Of a stretch of DNA of 49,582 nucleotides, positions 16,702-25,948 are shown piece after piece. Below the pieces are notes generated by a model. It was not told the origin of the DNA. It was given only the letters and a program-made list of their open reading frames with translations, and ran no database searches. Positions within the stretch are counted from its first letter, which is position 1, and every line of letters starts with the position of its first letter. The position numbers were made by a program, and so were the translations under genes. The DNA is from an uncultured Gammaproteobacteria bacterium (GTDB lineage Bacteria; Pseudomonadota; Gammaproteobacteria; Steroidobacterales; XN24): NCBI GenBank assembly GCA_937924335.1, contig CALDWW010000012.1:1-49582 (forward strand), read 5' to 3'.

Positions 16702-16866
16702 GTCTCTCTTCCAGCGTGGGCATCGGCGACAGTACTGGCCAGGAAGATTGCGAGCAAGAAGCGAAGTATGTGAGTCCGGCATGTTCGAAGGCTAGAATCG
16801 GGTTCTGTGCCGTCGCCCGGAGAGCGCGTTGCCTGACAGAATAGACGCCGCCCAGCATCTCACCGT

Positions 16867-17847
16867 GTGGCCGATGATGGCGCCGTTGTCGTGCTGAGCA
16901 GTATCGTCATGCTCCTGGCCGGGCTGGTGCTGCTCTATCTGGGCGGCGAATGGCTGGTCAGGGGTGCCAGCACGGCCGCTCTGCGCCTAGGGCTTTCTCC
17001 GCTCATGGTCGGTATGACCGTCGTTGCGTTTGCCACGAGTACCCCGGAACTGGCAGTCACGCTCGACTCCGCCTTCGCCGGCGTTGATGACGTCGCGGTC
17101 GGCAACATCGTCGGCTCCAATATTGCCAACCTCGGCCTGGTCCTCGGGCTGGCGGCGCTGATAAAACCGATCCGGGTCCAGGCGAGGATGATCCGCAGAG
17201 ACATGCCGTGGCTGCTGTTGGCCACCTTGTTTGCCGTCTGGTGCCTCATGGACGGGCTCGTGGGTCGGGCGGAGGGCCTGATCCTCCTCGCAGGGCTGGT
17301 GCTGTTCATTGGACAGAACATACGCAACGCAAAGACTGAACGCGTGTCGGTCCAGGAGCAGTTCACTCATGAGGTAAAGGAGCGGGTCTCCAGCCCGGGA
17401 CGAACCTGGCTCATGATCGTCGCGGGCGTCATCGCCCTGGCGGCCGGTGGCGCGGCATTCGTCGAGGCCGCCGTCCACATTGCCGAGGCGACCGGCGTCA
17501 GTACTGCCGTTGTGGGCCTGACGATCGCCGCGATCGGCACCAGCCTGCCGGAGCTGGCAACCGCCATCGTCGCCAGCGCGCGCGGATCCTCTGATATCTG
17601 CGCAGGCAACATCGTCGGATCCAATTTCTTCAATCTGCTCTGCATCCTCGGGCTCACTACGGTGATCGCGCCGCTGCAGCGCGGGGATGTGCAGATGGGC
17701 GATCTCTACGTGATGGCGGGTCTGACGGGTCTGGTCTTGCCTTTCATGTATTCCGGATTCCGTCTCGGCCGGCGCGAGGGCGCCCTGTTGTTGCTCTGCT
17801 ATTCTGCCTACCTCGCCTGGATGGCCAGCCGGGCGACACTCGGATAG
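16867..17847 (+). CDS. CaCA-family calcium/sodium antiporter (YrbG-like)
   Basis: This 326-residue inner-membrane protein has about ten helices and both inverted alpha-repeat signatures: ATSTPELAV with GNIVGSNIANL in the first half, and GTSLPELATA with GNIVGSNFFNL in the second. The acidic residues (PEL) bind the cation. A cytoplasmic loop near residues 150-175 separates the halves. Family members exchange Na+ or H+ for Ca2+. The GTG at 16867 is the likely start, with only a weak ribosome-binding site. Its stop TAG abuts, with no spacer, the stop of the convergent peptidase gene. Confidence 0.92.
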   Translation: MADDGAVVVLSSIVMLLAGLVLLYLGGEWLVRGASTAALRLGLSPLMVGMTVVAFATSTPELAVTLDSAFAGVDDVAVGNIVGSNIANLGLVLGLAALIKPIRVQARMIRRDMPWLLLATLFAVWCLMDGLVGRAEGLILLAGLVLFIGQNIRNAKTERVSVQEQFTHEVKERVSSPGRTWLMIVAGVIALAAGGAAFVEAAVHIAEATGVSTAVVGLTIAAIGTSLPELATAIVASARGSSDICAGNIVGSNFFNLLCILGLTTVIAPLQRGDVQMGDLYVMAGLTGLVLPFMYSGFRLGRREGALLLLCYSAYLAWMASRATLG

Positions 17848-18873
17848 CTACTCGCCACCGGACACGGCAGGCGACAGGTCTTCGTCCAGATAGATGGCCA
17901 CCCGGGCGCGCCCGGGCCCGTCGATCACGCCCCGATACATGCCGGTCGTGTTGAATACGGCGCTGAACTGGCCACCGCCACCAAGCACGATAACGCCGCC
18001 TTCACCACCCATCTGCACCAGGTCTTCAAGTACTACCTGACGGGCGGCCTGTGGAGGCTCCAGCCCCTGATAACGGACCCGCGCACAGATGTCGTGAGCG
18101 ACGACGGCGCGGATGAAGTATTCGCCGTGGCCGCTGGCCGATACCGCGCAGTCCGGATTCGCAGCATAGGTGCCGGCGCCGATGATCGGGGAATCTCCGA
18201 CACGGCCCCAGCGCTTGCCTGTCATCCCTCCGGTCGACGTCCCGGCGGCCAGCCGCCCATGCTGATCGAGCGCGACAGCGCCGACCGTACCCACCCGGTC
18301 TATCGTTCGGGGGCGCCCGGCGGTCGGTTCAAGCCGCCGCATCAGCTGCTTCCAGCGCCTCTGGGTCCGAAAATACTCCGGCGGGCGGAGGTCCATGCCC
18401 TGGGCAAGGGCAAACTCCTCCGCGCCCTGTCCGGTCAGCATCACGTGTGGGGAGTCCCGCATGACGGCGCGGGCCAGCAGGATCGGATTTTTGACCAGCC
18501 GCACGCCGGCCACCGCACCGGCCTCGCGGGTTTCTCCGTCCATGATCGCCGCATCCATCTCGTTGCGGCCCCCGTGGGTGAAGACGGCGCCCCGACCGGC
18601 GTTGAACAGCGGATCATCCTCCATGGTGACGATGGCCGTTGACACCGCGTCCACGGCGCTGCCTCCCCCATCGAGCACCTGGTAACCCGCCAGGAGGGCG
18701 CGCATCAGCCCGGCGCGGAACGCCGTTTCGCTTTCGATCGTCATCTCGTCACGGGACAGCGTGCCCGCGCCACCGTGGATCACCAGCACCGGCGGTGCCT
18801 CGTCTGCCTGGAGATGGCTCTGCGGAGAGAGCCCCAGCAAGCCGGCCAGGCACATCGCCGCAAGGTTTCTCAT
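17848..18873 (-). CDS. Secreted isoaspartyl peptidase/L-asparaginase (Ntn hydrolase)
   Basis: This 341-residue protein is a plant-type asparaginase precursor. A signal peptide occupies about the first 23 residues (AAMCLAGLLGLSPQSHLQADEA). The Ntn-hydrolase core reads VIHGGAGTL, DPLFNAGRGAVF and MDAAIMDG. Autocleavage exposes Thr196 (RVG-TVGAVALD). Later elements are GTSTGGMTGK, GAGTYA and SGHGEYFIR. It splits beta-aspartyl peptides and asparagine; the signal peptide places it outside the cytosol. A cytosolic paralogue lies at 25949-26809. It converges with the antiporter gene with no spacer (TAGCTA). Confidence 0.93.
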   Translation of the reverse strand: MRNLAAMCLAGLLGLSPQSHLQADEAPPVLVIHGGAGTLSRDEMTIESETAFRAGLMRALLAGYQVLDGGGSAVDAVSTAIVTMEDDPLFNAGRGAVFTHGGRNEMDAAIMDGETREAGAVAGVRLVKNPILLARAVMRDSPHVMLTGQGAEEFALAQGMDLRPPEYFRTQRRWKQLMRRLEPTAGRPRTIDRVGTVGAVALDQHGRLAAGTSTGGMTGKRWGRVGDSPIIGAGTYAANPDCAVSASGHGEYFIRAVVAHDICARVRYQGLEPPQAARQVVLEDLVQMGGEGGVIVLGGGGQFSAVFNTTGMYRGVIDGPGRARVAIYLDEDLSPAVSGGE

Positions 18874-18913
18874 CGTCGTGTTTCCTTCGCTGTTGGCGGC
18901 ATGATGGTTCAGC

Positions 18914-19861
18914 TTAGCCGCGAGTCACGCCTTCCAGGATCGTGTCGATGGCATCCAGGCTTGGCTGGTCCAGTCTGATGCCAGCGGCGGCGGCGTTGTC
19001 CCGCACCTGCTGCGGACGCGTCGCGCCGATGATCGCGGAGGCGACACCGGGCTGCCTGAGTACCCAGGCCAACGCCAGTTGCGCCATGGACAGTCCGGCG
19101 TCGTCGGCCACCGGCCGCAGGCGCTGCACGGCGTCGAGGACCGAGTCCGACATCAGGTCGCCGATGAACGCATTCATCCGATCGTCGGCGGCCCGGGAAT
19201 CTGACGGTGGCGGCATCCCCGGGCGATACTTGCCGGTCAGGACACCCTGGGCAAGCGGTGACCAGACAATCTGGCTGATGCCGTTCGCTTCGCAGACCGG
19301 GATGACGGCTTCTTCGATCCTGCGCCACAACATGGAGTACTGGGGCTGGCTGGAGACGAACTTCACCGCCCCGGGCACATCTAAGGATGCCTGGATCTGC
19401 GCGCGGGTCCACTCGCTGAAGCCGACATAGCGCGCCTTGCCCGCTTCGACCGCGCGTGTCAGCGCCTCCATGGTCTCGTCGAGGGGCGTCTCCGGGTCAT
19501 AGCGATGGCACTGGTAGAGATCGACGTAGTCCACCCCGAGTCGTGCAAGGGATGCATCGAGCTGCTTCTCGATCTGCGCGCTCGACAGGCCCTTGTCCTC
19601 GGCCGTCATCGGAAAGAACAGCTTGGTGGCGAGCACATAGCGGTCTCTCGGAATGTCAGCCAGCAATTCCCCCAACACCTGCTCCGCGGCGCCGCGGCCA
19701 TAGACATTGGCTGTATCGATGAAATTGATACCGGCGTCGAAGGCCGCGTGCAGACAGGCGCGGGCAGCATCCTGCTCGACGCCGGCTCCGTAGGTCAGCC
19801 AGGATCCGAGGGCGATCTCCGAGACCGTCAGGTCGCTGTCTCCCAATCTGCGATATTCCAT
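18914..19861 (-). CDS. Aldo/keto reductase (Kv-beta-like family)
   Basis: This 315-residue (beta/alpha)8 oxidoreductase starts MEYRRLGDSDLTVSEIALGS. The catalytic tetrad is visible: Asp49 and Tyr54 (DTANVYGRG), Lys80 (ATKLFF) and His119 (YQCHRYD). The NADPH-binding region includes WSPLAQGVLTGKY and IIGATRPQQVRDN, typical of the YghZ/Kv-beta group. The carbonyl substrate is not evident. ATG 19861 was chosen because the fold starts there. It runs in the same direction as, and upstream of, the secreted peptidase, separated by 40 bp. Confidence 0.92.
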   Translation of the reverse strand: MEYRRLGDSDLTVSEIALGSWLTYGAGVEQDAARACLHAAFDAGINFIDTANVYGRGAAEQVLGELLADIPRDRYVLATKLFFPMTAEDKGLSSAQIEKQLDASLARLGVDYVDLYQCHRYDPETPLDETMEALTRAVEAGKARYVGFSEWTRAQIQASLDVPGAVKFVSSQPQYSMLWRRIEEAVIPVCEANGISQIVWSPLAQGVLTGKYRPGMPPPSDSRAADDRMNAFIGDLMSDSVLDAVQRLRPVADDAGLSMAQLALAWVLRQPGVASAIIGATRPQQVRDNAAAAGIRLDQPSLDAIDTILEGVTRG

Positions 19862-19990
19862 CCGGAAGCCTCTCGATGGTTTCGTCTGTAAAACATTATC
19901 CATGACCGGCAGGCCGGTCATCGTCCGTGTGCCGCGCCTCACGCTCACCGAGAGGTTGGCCACGATCCGGCACGGCACTGCCGCGAAGTT

Positions 19991-20851
19991 TCAGCGGGTC
20001 AGCCGACGCTCCAGTGATGCGCCGGGCCTGCGGCGAAATGCGATCACGCTGATGTCATCCGGCTTGCTCGGCTCGTCTCCCTGGGGCGCCGTCATGCGCT
20101 GCGTTGCACGCGCGATGAGACCTGAGAAGGCCCGGTCAAGAGGCCCCGAACGCAGGACATCTATGGTCTCGCCGAGGGTCAGGTTGTCGGCGAGTCCGTC
20201 ACTGCACACCACAACCGTATCGTGATCCGCCAGCGGCACGGCGCTGCCGACTTCGATTCGCATGTCACGGGTGCCCAGTGCGTTCGACACCAGATGGCGA
20301 TCTTCATGGCTGATCGCCTGGCTCTCGTCGAGCAACCCGGCATGAAAAGCGAAACCGACCGGTGAATGGGGCACGGACTGTACCCTGAGTCGGCCACGCT
20401 GGCCGAATACCACGATTTCAGAGTCGCCTACGTGGAAGGCTCGTACACGACCCTGGCCGATCTCGGCGACGGCCAGGGTCGTGGCAGAGCCGTTGCCCAT
20501 GCCAAGGATCCGCTGGTTCGCGTGTTCTATCGCGTCCAGCAGGCGAGGCCGGCTGGACAGTGGGCCCGGTGGCGATGCGGTCAGATCGCTGATGAGCGTA
20601 TCGATAGCCATGGCGGCGGCCTCGCGTCCGCCAGGCAGTCCGCCCATGCCATCCGCTACCGCAAGCAGCGCGCTGCCCCCTGCCAGCGGGATGATGGCAA
20701 GCGCGTCCTCGCTCATGCCGCTGCCGCCCGGACAGGGCGAGGAGTAAAAGGCCGCGACGCCGTCTGCGACCCGTCTCAGGCCTCCGATATCCGAGTTCGC
20801 GGGTTGCCATCGACCGAGGCCTTCGGACGCGGTCGGCAGGCTGATGCTCAT
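19991..20851 (-). CDS. PP2C-family Ser/Thr protein phosphatase
   Basis: This 286-residue protein has PP2C metal-binding motifs in order: GMSEDALAI (Asp49), VADGMGGLPGG (Asp67-Gly68), CSDGLADNLT and KPDDISVIAF near the end. Two divalent metals activate water for dephosphorylation of phospho-Ser/Thr. No signal or membrane segment is present. The start codon overlaps the stop of the kinase gene as ATGA, so kinase and phosphatase are made together and probably act on the same targets. The N-terminus (residues 1-40) precedes the canonical motifs and may be regulatory. Confidence 0.92.
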   Translation of the reverse strand: MSISLPTASEGLGRWQPANSDIGGLRRVADGVAAFYSSPCPGGSGMSEDALAIIPLAGGSALLAVADGMGGLPGGREAAAMAIDTLISDLTASPPGPLSSRPRLLDAIEHANQRILGMGNGSATTLAVAEIGQGRVRAFHVGDSEIVVFGQRGRLRVQSVPHSPVGFAFHAGLLDESQAISHEDRHLVSNALGTRDMRIEVGSAVPLADHDTVVVCSDGLADNLTLGETIDVLRSGPLDRAFSGLIARATQRMTAPQGDEPSKPDDISVIAFRRRPGASLERRLTR

Positions 20852-21642
20852 CCTGCGAGGCGTCTCGGCTGCAGGGCCCGGTGCTTGATGCGCTGAAACG
20901 CGTTGCGCATGTGGATCGCATCACGGAAACGCCTGGCGGGACGAACTTCGATTGCGCGGCGGATCAGCGCCACCATGTCCGGTCGGAGTTTCTGGCGCAG
21001 GCGCTGGTGGTTGGCAGGCGGCCACTCAAATGGCCACCTTGGCAATGCTCCGGCGTACATCCGATACAGCACGAGTCCCATGGAGAATACATCCGAGGAC
21101 AACATCGGGCGGCCCATCGCCTGTTCCGGGGCGACGTAGCCGATCGTGCCGGAGCCAGACGCTTCCAGCCGACCTCTGGCCAGTTTGGCGAATCCGAAAT
21201 CAGTCAGCCTGAGGCGATCGCTGCCGAACAGGATGAAATTTTCCGGTTTGATATCGCAGTGGATGATCCGCTTGCTGTGAGCGTGGGCGACCGCGTCGAG
21301 GATCTGCGTGGTGAAGTCCAGCGCCTTGGCCGTAGAGATCCGCCGGCTCAGGCGATCGCCCAGGGTTTCGTCTCCGAGCGGCATCGAGATGACGAAATAG
21401 CCGCCGACAAAGTCCGCATTCAGGACCGGCAGGATGTTCGGATGCTCAAGTTTTGCAGACAGCCGGGCTTCCTTGCGAAAGTCGCCGAGGAAATACTCGT
21501 CCATGATCCGTCGATGCGGGACCTTCAGCGCCACCTTGATGCCATGGACCGTGTCATAGGCCCGATACACCGCAGCCAGCGGGCCGTTCGCCAGCCGCTT
21601 CTCGATGCGATACTTGCCGAGCTTCTGTCGCGCCCTGAGCAC
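20848..21642 (-). CDS. Soluble Ser/Thr protein kinase, non-RD type
   Basis: The 264-residue form starting at GTG 21642 is preferred, because GGGAG lies 7 nt upstream and a TATAGT box lies between it and an alternative ATG at 21711 that would add 23 residues. The kinase motifs are Lys40 (VALKVPH), Glu58, HCDIKPEN (128-135), DFG (148-150) and APE (171-173). The Gly loop is weak (LANGPLAAVY). Cys replaces Arg in the HRD motif, so it is a non-RD kinase that may not need activation-loop phosphorylation. There is no transmembrane or extracellular domain, unlike PknB. It is coupled with the PP2C gene. Confidence 0.9.
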   Translation of the reverse strand: MLRARQKLGKYRIEKRLANGPLAAVYRAYDTVHGIKVALKVPHRRIMDEYFLGDFRKEARLSAKLEHPNILPVLNADFVGGYFVISMPLGDETLGDRLSRRISTAKALDFTTQILDAVAHAHSKRIIHCDIKPENFILFGSDRLRLTDFGFAKLARGRLEASGSGTIGYVAPEQAMGRPMLSSDVFSMGLVLYRMYAGALPRWPFEWPPANHQRLRQKLRPDMVALIRRAIEVRPARRFRDAIHMRNAFQRIKHRALQPRRLAG

Positions 21643-21805
21643 CCTCGGTCTCCCAATGGTCTGTCGTCCCGACTGGCCTGCACTATAGGAAAAACCAGCA
21701 GGTCCCGCCATAGAGAGCGACTCAGCCGTCGATCACGCATCTGAGTCGCCTACTCCTGCGAAAACAACAGAGGGTGCCAGCGGGTGGTTTGTTCAGGTCC
21801 TCATC

Positions 21806-22012
21806 GTGGGAAAGAAGATTGTCAACGAAACAGCGGACCCGGAACTCGGAGCGGGTCCGTCATTTGATCTTGATCGTGAACTTCCCGATCTCGAAGCGCG
21901 GGAGCGCGCCCGGACCGGTCCGGGTAGCGTCGCCCGGAGAACGCTTGAGGCACTGGCGGATCATCGCCGTCTCAGCAGCGAGCTGGCGGATCTGGAGGAT
22001 ATCGATCCCTGA
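21806..22012 (+). CDS. Small acidic hypothetical protein (68 residues)
   Basis: A GTG-started frame encodes a hydrophilic, Glu/Asp/Arg-rich protein (KKIVNETADPEL, RELPDLEARERART, then a helical ARRTLEALADHRRL ending DLEDIDP). It contains several Ser/Thr. The ribosome-binding site is weak. It is divergent from the kinase (163 bp apart) and convergent with the AsmA-like gene. No family is recognised; it could be a kinase substrate, but nothing in the sequence proves this. Confidence 0.45.
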   Translation: MGKKIVNETADPELGAGPSFDLDRELPDLEARERARTGPGSVARRTLEALADHRRLSSELADLEDIDP

Positions 22013-22024
22013 GGTAGGTCGCGG

Positions 22025-22759
22025 CTACTTCCCGATCCCGAGCTTGTCTTTGAGCTTGTCCACAGCGCCTTCCTTGTAGCCCTCGATACCGAGGTTGCCC
22101 GCCTCTTTTCGAGCAGCCTTCACCGCTTCCTGGAGCACGGGGCGCAGGAGCTGTACTCCCACCTGGGCCGGGGTGGCGCCACCGCTGCCCTCGCCGATAT
22201 TGCGCACGTGAACATCGCCCAGTTTCTGCGATTTGTCCTGGCTGACCGGGGTCTTGACGGTCATCGCGGCATTGGTGAAATCGAACTGATCGATGACGAG
22301 CTTCGGTCCGGCGGATTCGCCGGACGAGGGTTCGCTCCCATCTGCGCCGGTCTTGAGATTGTCATTGATCTTGGCGAGGTTGATCCCCGAGCCGACCGAC
22401 ACTTCGGCGACGAGTTCCGAGCCATCGACACTGATCTGCTTGATCCTCACCGGATCACTCGTGATCGTGCTGGTATCCAGGACGATGCGGATAGAATTCA
22501 GCCTGAGGGCATGATCGCTGCTGAATCCATCCGGATTGCCGATCGTGAGGCCACGGATTTCCCCCGTACCCTCCTTGAGCGAGATGCTGACCGCCGACAC
22601 CCGCACCGGGACGCCGGTGACTTCACTGCCAACTTTCTCTATCGCCCCGGCGACGATGCCGTCGAGATTGTTGGCGAGCCAGTAGATGCCAAAACCGATG
22701 ATGGCGGCCAGGGCGACGCACACGCCGGCGATCGTCTTGCCAGTCTTACTCACTTTCAC
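22025..22759 (-). CDS. AsmA-like membrane-anchored periplasmic protein
   Basis: This roughly 244-residue protein has a basic N-terminus, one hydrophobic anchor (GVCVALAAIIGFGIYWL, about residues 9-26) and a beta-rich body with the repeated-strand pattern of AsmA/DUF748-type proteins (VRVSAVSISLKEGTGEIRGL, then IGNPDGF, LRLNSIRIVLDTSTI). The C-terminal third is helical and charged (VLQEAVKAARKEAGNLG). AsmA-like proteins span the periplasm and affect lipid transport; this is a short version. GTG at 22759 follows GGAG closely; GTG at 22753 is possible. It starts 25 bp downstream of the S9 peptidase gene. Confidence 0.7.
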   Translation of the reverse strand: MKVSKTGKTIAGVCVALAAIIGFGIYWLANNLDGIVAGAIEKVGSEVTGVPVRVSAVSISLKEGTGEIRGLTIGNPDGFSSDHALRLNSIRIVLDTSTITSDPVRIKQISVDGSELVAEVSVGSGINLAKINDNLKTGADGSEPSSGESAGPKLVIDQFDFTNAAMTVKTPVSQDKSQKLGDVHVRNIGEGSGGATPAQVGVQLLRPVLQEAVKAARKEAGNLGIEGYKEGAVDKLKDKLGIGK

Positions 22760-22784
22760 AATTCTCCGTGTCGATTCGACAGAA

Positions 22785-24782
22785 TTAGTCTGTCGGTCCC
22801 TGGCCGATAAACTCAGCCAGCCAGTCACGTTTCTGTGCATACCAGAAGATCGAATTGCCCGGCTTGACCACCCAGTGGTTCTCATCCGGGAAATAGATCA
22901 GGCGGCTCCTGATACCTCTGTTCTGCAGGGTGTTGAAGAGCTCCAGGCCATGATTGACCGGCACCCGGTGATCCTGCTCGCCATGGATGACGAGTGTCGG
23001 CGTATTGAAATTGTCGGCGCAGTTGTGTGGCGACCAGGCGGCATAGTTGTCGTCTTCCCAATGCTCACCGAAACGGCGTTTGTGGGCGCCATAATCGGCG
23101 GCGTACTGGGTGTAATCATTGTAGACGGTGGCGTGTGCGACCAGGGTCCGGAACGGATGCTCGCGTCCCAGCAGAGTCGCGGCCAGATAGCCGCCGAAAC
23201 TGCCGCCTCCCGCCGCCATGCGTCCCTCATCGATCCAGTCCTGATCGGCAAGGTAGTCCGCGGCAAGGATAGTGTCCTGGTAGGGCAGCCTACCTACGTC
23301 AGGATTGATCGAGTCGGCGAACGCCTGGCCGAATCCACTCGATCCATGGAAGTTGTGCCAGGCAGTCACATAGCCCCAGCCGGCGAATATCTGCGCATGC
23401 CAGCGCGGTGAGAATGAATCGACGATGCCATTGTGGGGTCCACCATGGAGCATCAGGTAGAGAGGCCATTTGCGGGATCGGTCGAATCCCGGCGGATAGT
23501 TGATCCACATCTGGATCTCATCCCCGTTGGCCCCGGTATACGTCACGCTCTCGTAGTCGCCGAAGTCCACCTCGGCCAGCAGCGCGTCATTGAAATCCGA
23601 CAGCTGCGTCTGCGCCCCGCTGTCCGGATCGATGCTGACCAGCGTCGGTGGTTCCGTGAAAGACTGGCGCAGTCCGACCAACACGTCGCTATCGACTGCC
23701 GTCGCCAGCGACGTGAAGCTCTTGTCGCCGGTGACCGGGCTGACCCTGCCATCTCCGATGGCGATCGAATAGACACGTCGATGGGCCGCGTCGTCGATCG
23801 ATCCGTACAGCACGCGGCTGTCGGCGCTCCAGACGAGGCCGGTCGCAGACCGGTCCCAGTCCCCGGCGACTTCGATCGAAGCGCCGGATTCACGGTCGTG
23901 TCGGATCAGTCGCAGCCTGTCGGCGTAGAAACCCTTGACGACCTGTCGGGTGTGAACGAGCCATCGACCGTCGGGGCTGTAGCTCGGTGACTCGTCTGCG
24001 GCGCTGTCCGGGCCGGTGATGTCCCGTGCCTGACCGCCCGCCAGCGGCATCAGGAATATGCGGAAGTCAGGGTCGACGAAAGAGGCATCCACGTCGGCGG
24101 CGAACGCGATCTCCTGGCCATCTGGCGCGATATCGTAGCTGTCCGGCCCGGGCGTGGTATCGCCGAAGTTGAACTCATAGAGCCTGAGGCCTGTGGACAC
24201 AGTGATTCCGCGGGGTTCGGATCCGTCGATGTCGGTGACGAAGACGTGAGCGTCGCGTTCGTCGAGCCAATGGCTCCACCAGCGCACCGTCGGCCGATCC
24301 CACACCATCGCCGAGTCCCGGCTGTTGCGCCGCTCCTCCAGCCGGCTTCTCTGGGCGGCCCAGTCATCCAGGTCGGTCCAGACGCGGCTGATGAAGGCGA
24401 TGCGTTGGGAGTCCGGGAACCACTTCGGTGCGCTGGCGCCGGTGGGTATCGCAGTGACCCTGCGGGCCTCCCCACCGGCTACCGGCGCGACATAGAGCTG
24501 TTCTGCCTCGTCGCCTTCACGCTTCGCAACAAAAGCAAGGAAACGGCCATCCGGGCTCCACGCAGGGCGACCCCCGGTCGCGGACTGGGTCGTGAAGGGC
24601 TGGCTGCCGGTGCCGTCTGAGGCGACCAGCCAGATCTCGGTCCGGGTTTCATCCGAGTCCGCATCGTCACTGGAGACCGGGACAGCGACCCGGGCGCCGT
24701 CCGGCGATAGTGCCGGCGGACCCAGCCGGCGGAGTTTCCACAGCGTCTCTGTGGTCAGCGGATTCAATTGCTTGTCGGCCAT
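22785..24782 (-). CDS. S9-family prolyl oligopeptidase/acylaminoacyl peptidase-like hydrolase
   Basis: This 665-residue protein has an N-terminal beta-propeller with WD/TolB-like blades (LSPDGARV, WSPDGRFLAF, FPDSQRIAF, YSPDGRWLVH, about residues 20-400). A C-terminal alpha/beta hydrolase holds nucleophile Ser528 (GGGSFGGY), Asp604 (GEQDHRV) and His636 (DENHWV). MLHGGPHNG supplies the oxyanion region. The arrangement is that of S9C acylaminoacyl peptidases and dipeptidyl peptidases, which cleave small peptides. No signal peptide is visible, so it is probably cytosolic. Confidence 0.93.
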   Translation of the reverse strand: MADKQLNPLTTETLWKLRRLGPPALSPDGARVAVPVSSDDADSDETRTEIWLVASDGTGSQPFTTQSATGGRPAWSPDGRFLAFVAKREGDEAEQLYVAPVAGGEARRVTAIPTGASAPKWFPDSQRIAFISRVWTDLDDWAAQRSRLEERRNSRDSAMVWDRPTVRWWSHWLDERDAHVFVTDIDGSEPRGITVSTGLRLYEFNFGDTTPGPDSYDIAPDGQEIAFAADVDASFVDPDFRIFLMPLAGGQARDITGPDSAADESPSYSPDGRWLVHTRQVVKGFYADRLRLIRHDRESGASIEVAGDWDRSATGLVWSADSRVLYGSIDDAAHRRVYSIAIGDGRVSPVTGDKSFTSLATAVDSDVLVGLRQSFTEPPTLVSIDPDSGAQTQLSDFNDALLAEVDFGDYESVTYTGANGDEIQMWINYPPGFDRSRKWPLYLMLHGGPHNGIVDSFSPRWHAQIFAGWGYVTAWHNFHGSSGFGQAFADSINPDVGRLPYQDTILAADYLADQDWIDEGRMAAGGGSFGGYLAATLLGREHPFRTLVAHATVYNDYTQYAADYGAHKRRFGEHWEDDNYAAWSPHNCADNFNTPTLVIHGEQDHRVPVNHGLELFNTLQNRGIRSRLIYFPDENHWVVKPGNSIFWYAQKRDWLAEFIGQGPTD

Positions 24783-24944
24783 GGAGCGAATTCCAGGTAA
24801 AGAGTGGGCAATCCCCGGCGATCGCGGACATCCGGGGTCCGTCTGATCACCATCAGCAGGGAGCCTGGCCCGACCAGTTTGACCGCTGGGGCTCGGCGCA
24901 TACTACAACATTCGCGATCTCTGCCGTGGCTACAGAAGCCGGGT

Positions 24945-25805
24945 TCAGATGCCGTGACTGTGCAGCGCTTTCAGGAACAGTCCGGGGTCGGGCCGGACGC
25001 GATAATTGTCGGTCTGGTCGGTGAAGATGATGCGGCCTTCGCGATTCACGATGATCACTGTCGGCAATACGGTGTCTTCACCGAAGGTCTTGGTGAGACT
25101 GCCCGCGGGGACGCCATTCTGATGGACGAGACCCAGTGCACGGGAGGCGGTCAGTCCTTCATCCACCCAGAAACGGCACGGCACCTGGAACATCTCCGCG
25201 ACGCGTTGCGTAAGCCCGGTTGGTTGGGGACTGATGAGCACGAGTTCCACGCCCCGGTCCGACAACTCCCGGTAGCGGCCGGTGATCTCCTTCACCTGCG
25301 CCATGCAGAACGGGCACCAGTTGCCGCGGTAGAACATGAACAGGACCGGTCGTCCGCGGAGATCCGCCGGGCCTACCTGCACGCCATCGACGTCCTTCGC
25401 CTGGAACTCCGGGATGACCTGGCCTGTTACCAGCCGGTCGTTGACCCGACGGCCGAAGCTGGAATACCAGAAGTCGAACAGGAAGAATCCGTAGACCGCC
25501 GCGATGGCCGCTACCATCGGCAGATGGGCAGAGTAATCGCTGAGCCAGTATCCGTAGATCGTGACAAGGCCGCCAGCGATCGTCAGTGTCGATACCAGCG
25601 GCAGGCGGGGACTGGTCCGGGCCAGCGATTTCGACGTCACGGAGTAGGCATACAGACCCATGAACGGCAGCACCGTCATCAATGCGCCTGCCCAGGCGAG
25701 CCGGAAATCTGAAATGAGCAGTCCGACAACGGAGCCCAGCAGCACCACGACGACCACGAGCATATAGATCGTGACGAACACGGATTTCAGTCTGTTGGTC
25801 TGCAT
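24945..25805 (-). CDS. Membrane-anchored redoxin (AhpC/TSA-like) with CPFC motif
   Basis: This 286-residue protein has four transmembrane helices (about 10-30, 38-56, 71-88, 95-112), followed by a thioredoxin-fold domain (125-286) with FYRGNWCPFCMAQV (Cys164, Cys167). The GNWCPFC phrase is the signature of AhpC/TSA redoxins, which reduce peroxides or thiols. PQPTGLTQRVAEMF and the late IIFTDQTDNYRVRPDP are also typical. Membrane fusion is unusual. ATG 25805 was preferred over 25823 because GAGGA lies just upstream. It probably acts at the inner-membrane surface; which side is not clear. Confidence 0.85.
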   Translation of the reverse strand: MQTNRLKSVFVTIYMLVVVVVLLGSVVGLLISDFRLAWAGALMTVLPFMGLYAYSVTSKSLARTSPRLPLVSTLTIAGGLVTIYGYWLSDYSAHLPMVAAIAAVYGFFLFDFWYSSFGRRVNDRLVTGQVIPEFQAKDVDGVQVGPADLRGRPVLFMFYRGNWCPFCMAQVKEITGRYRELSDRGVELVLISPQPTGLTQRVAEMFQVPCRFWVDEGLTASRALGLVHQNGVPAGSLTKTFGEDTVLPTVIIVNREGRIIFTDQTDNYRVRPDPGLFLKALHSHGI

Positions 25806-25948
25806 GGGTCCTCGTTCCTGCATGTCCGGCTCGACAGGGCTCGGATTACATCCGAGACCGTATTCTAACGTCGCCGGAAGACCGGGCGGGCCACCAGCCT
25901 CCCGAGCCGCTAATATACGTTGCCGCCGTTATCTGATCGAGTAAGACC

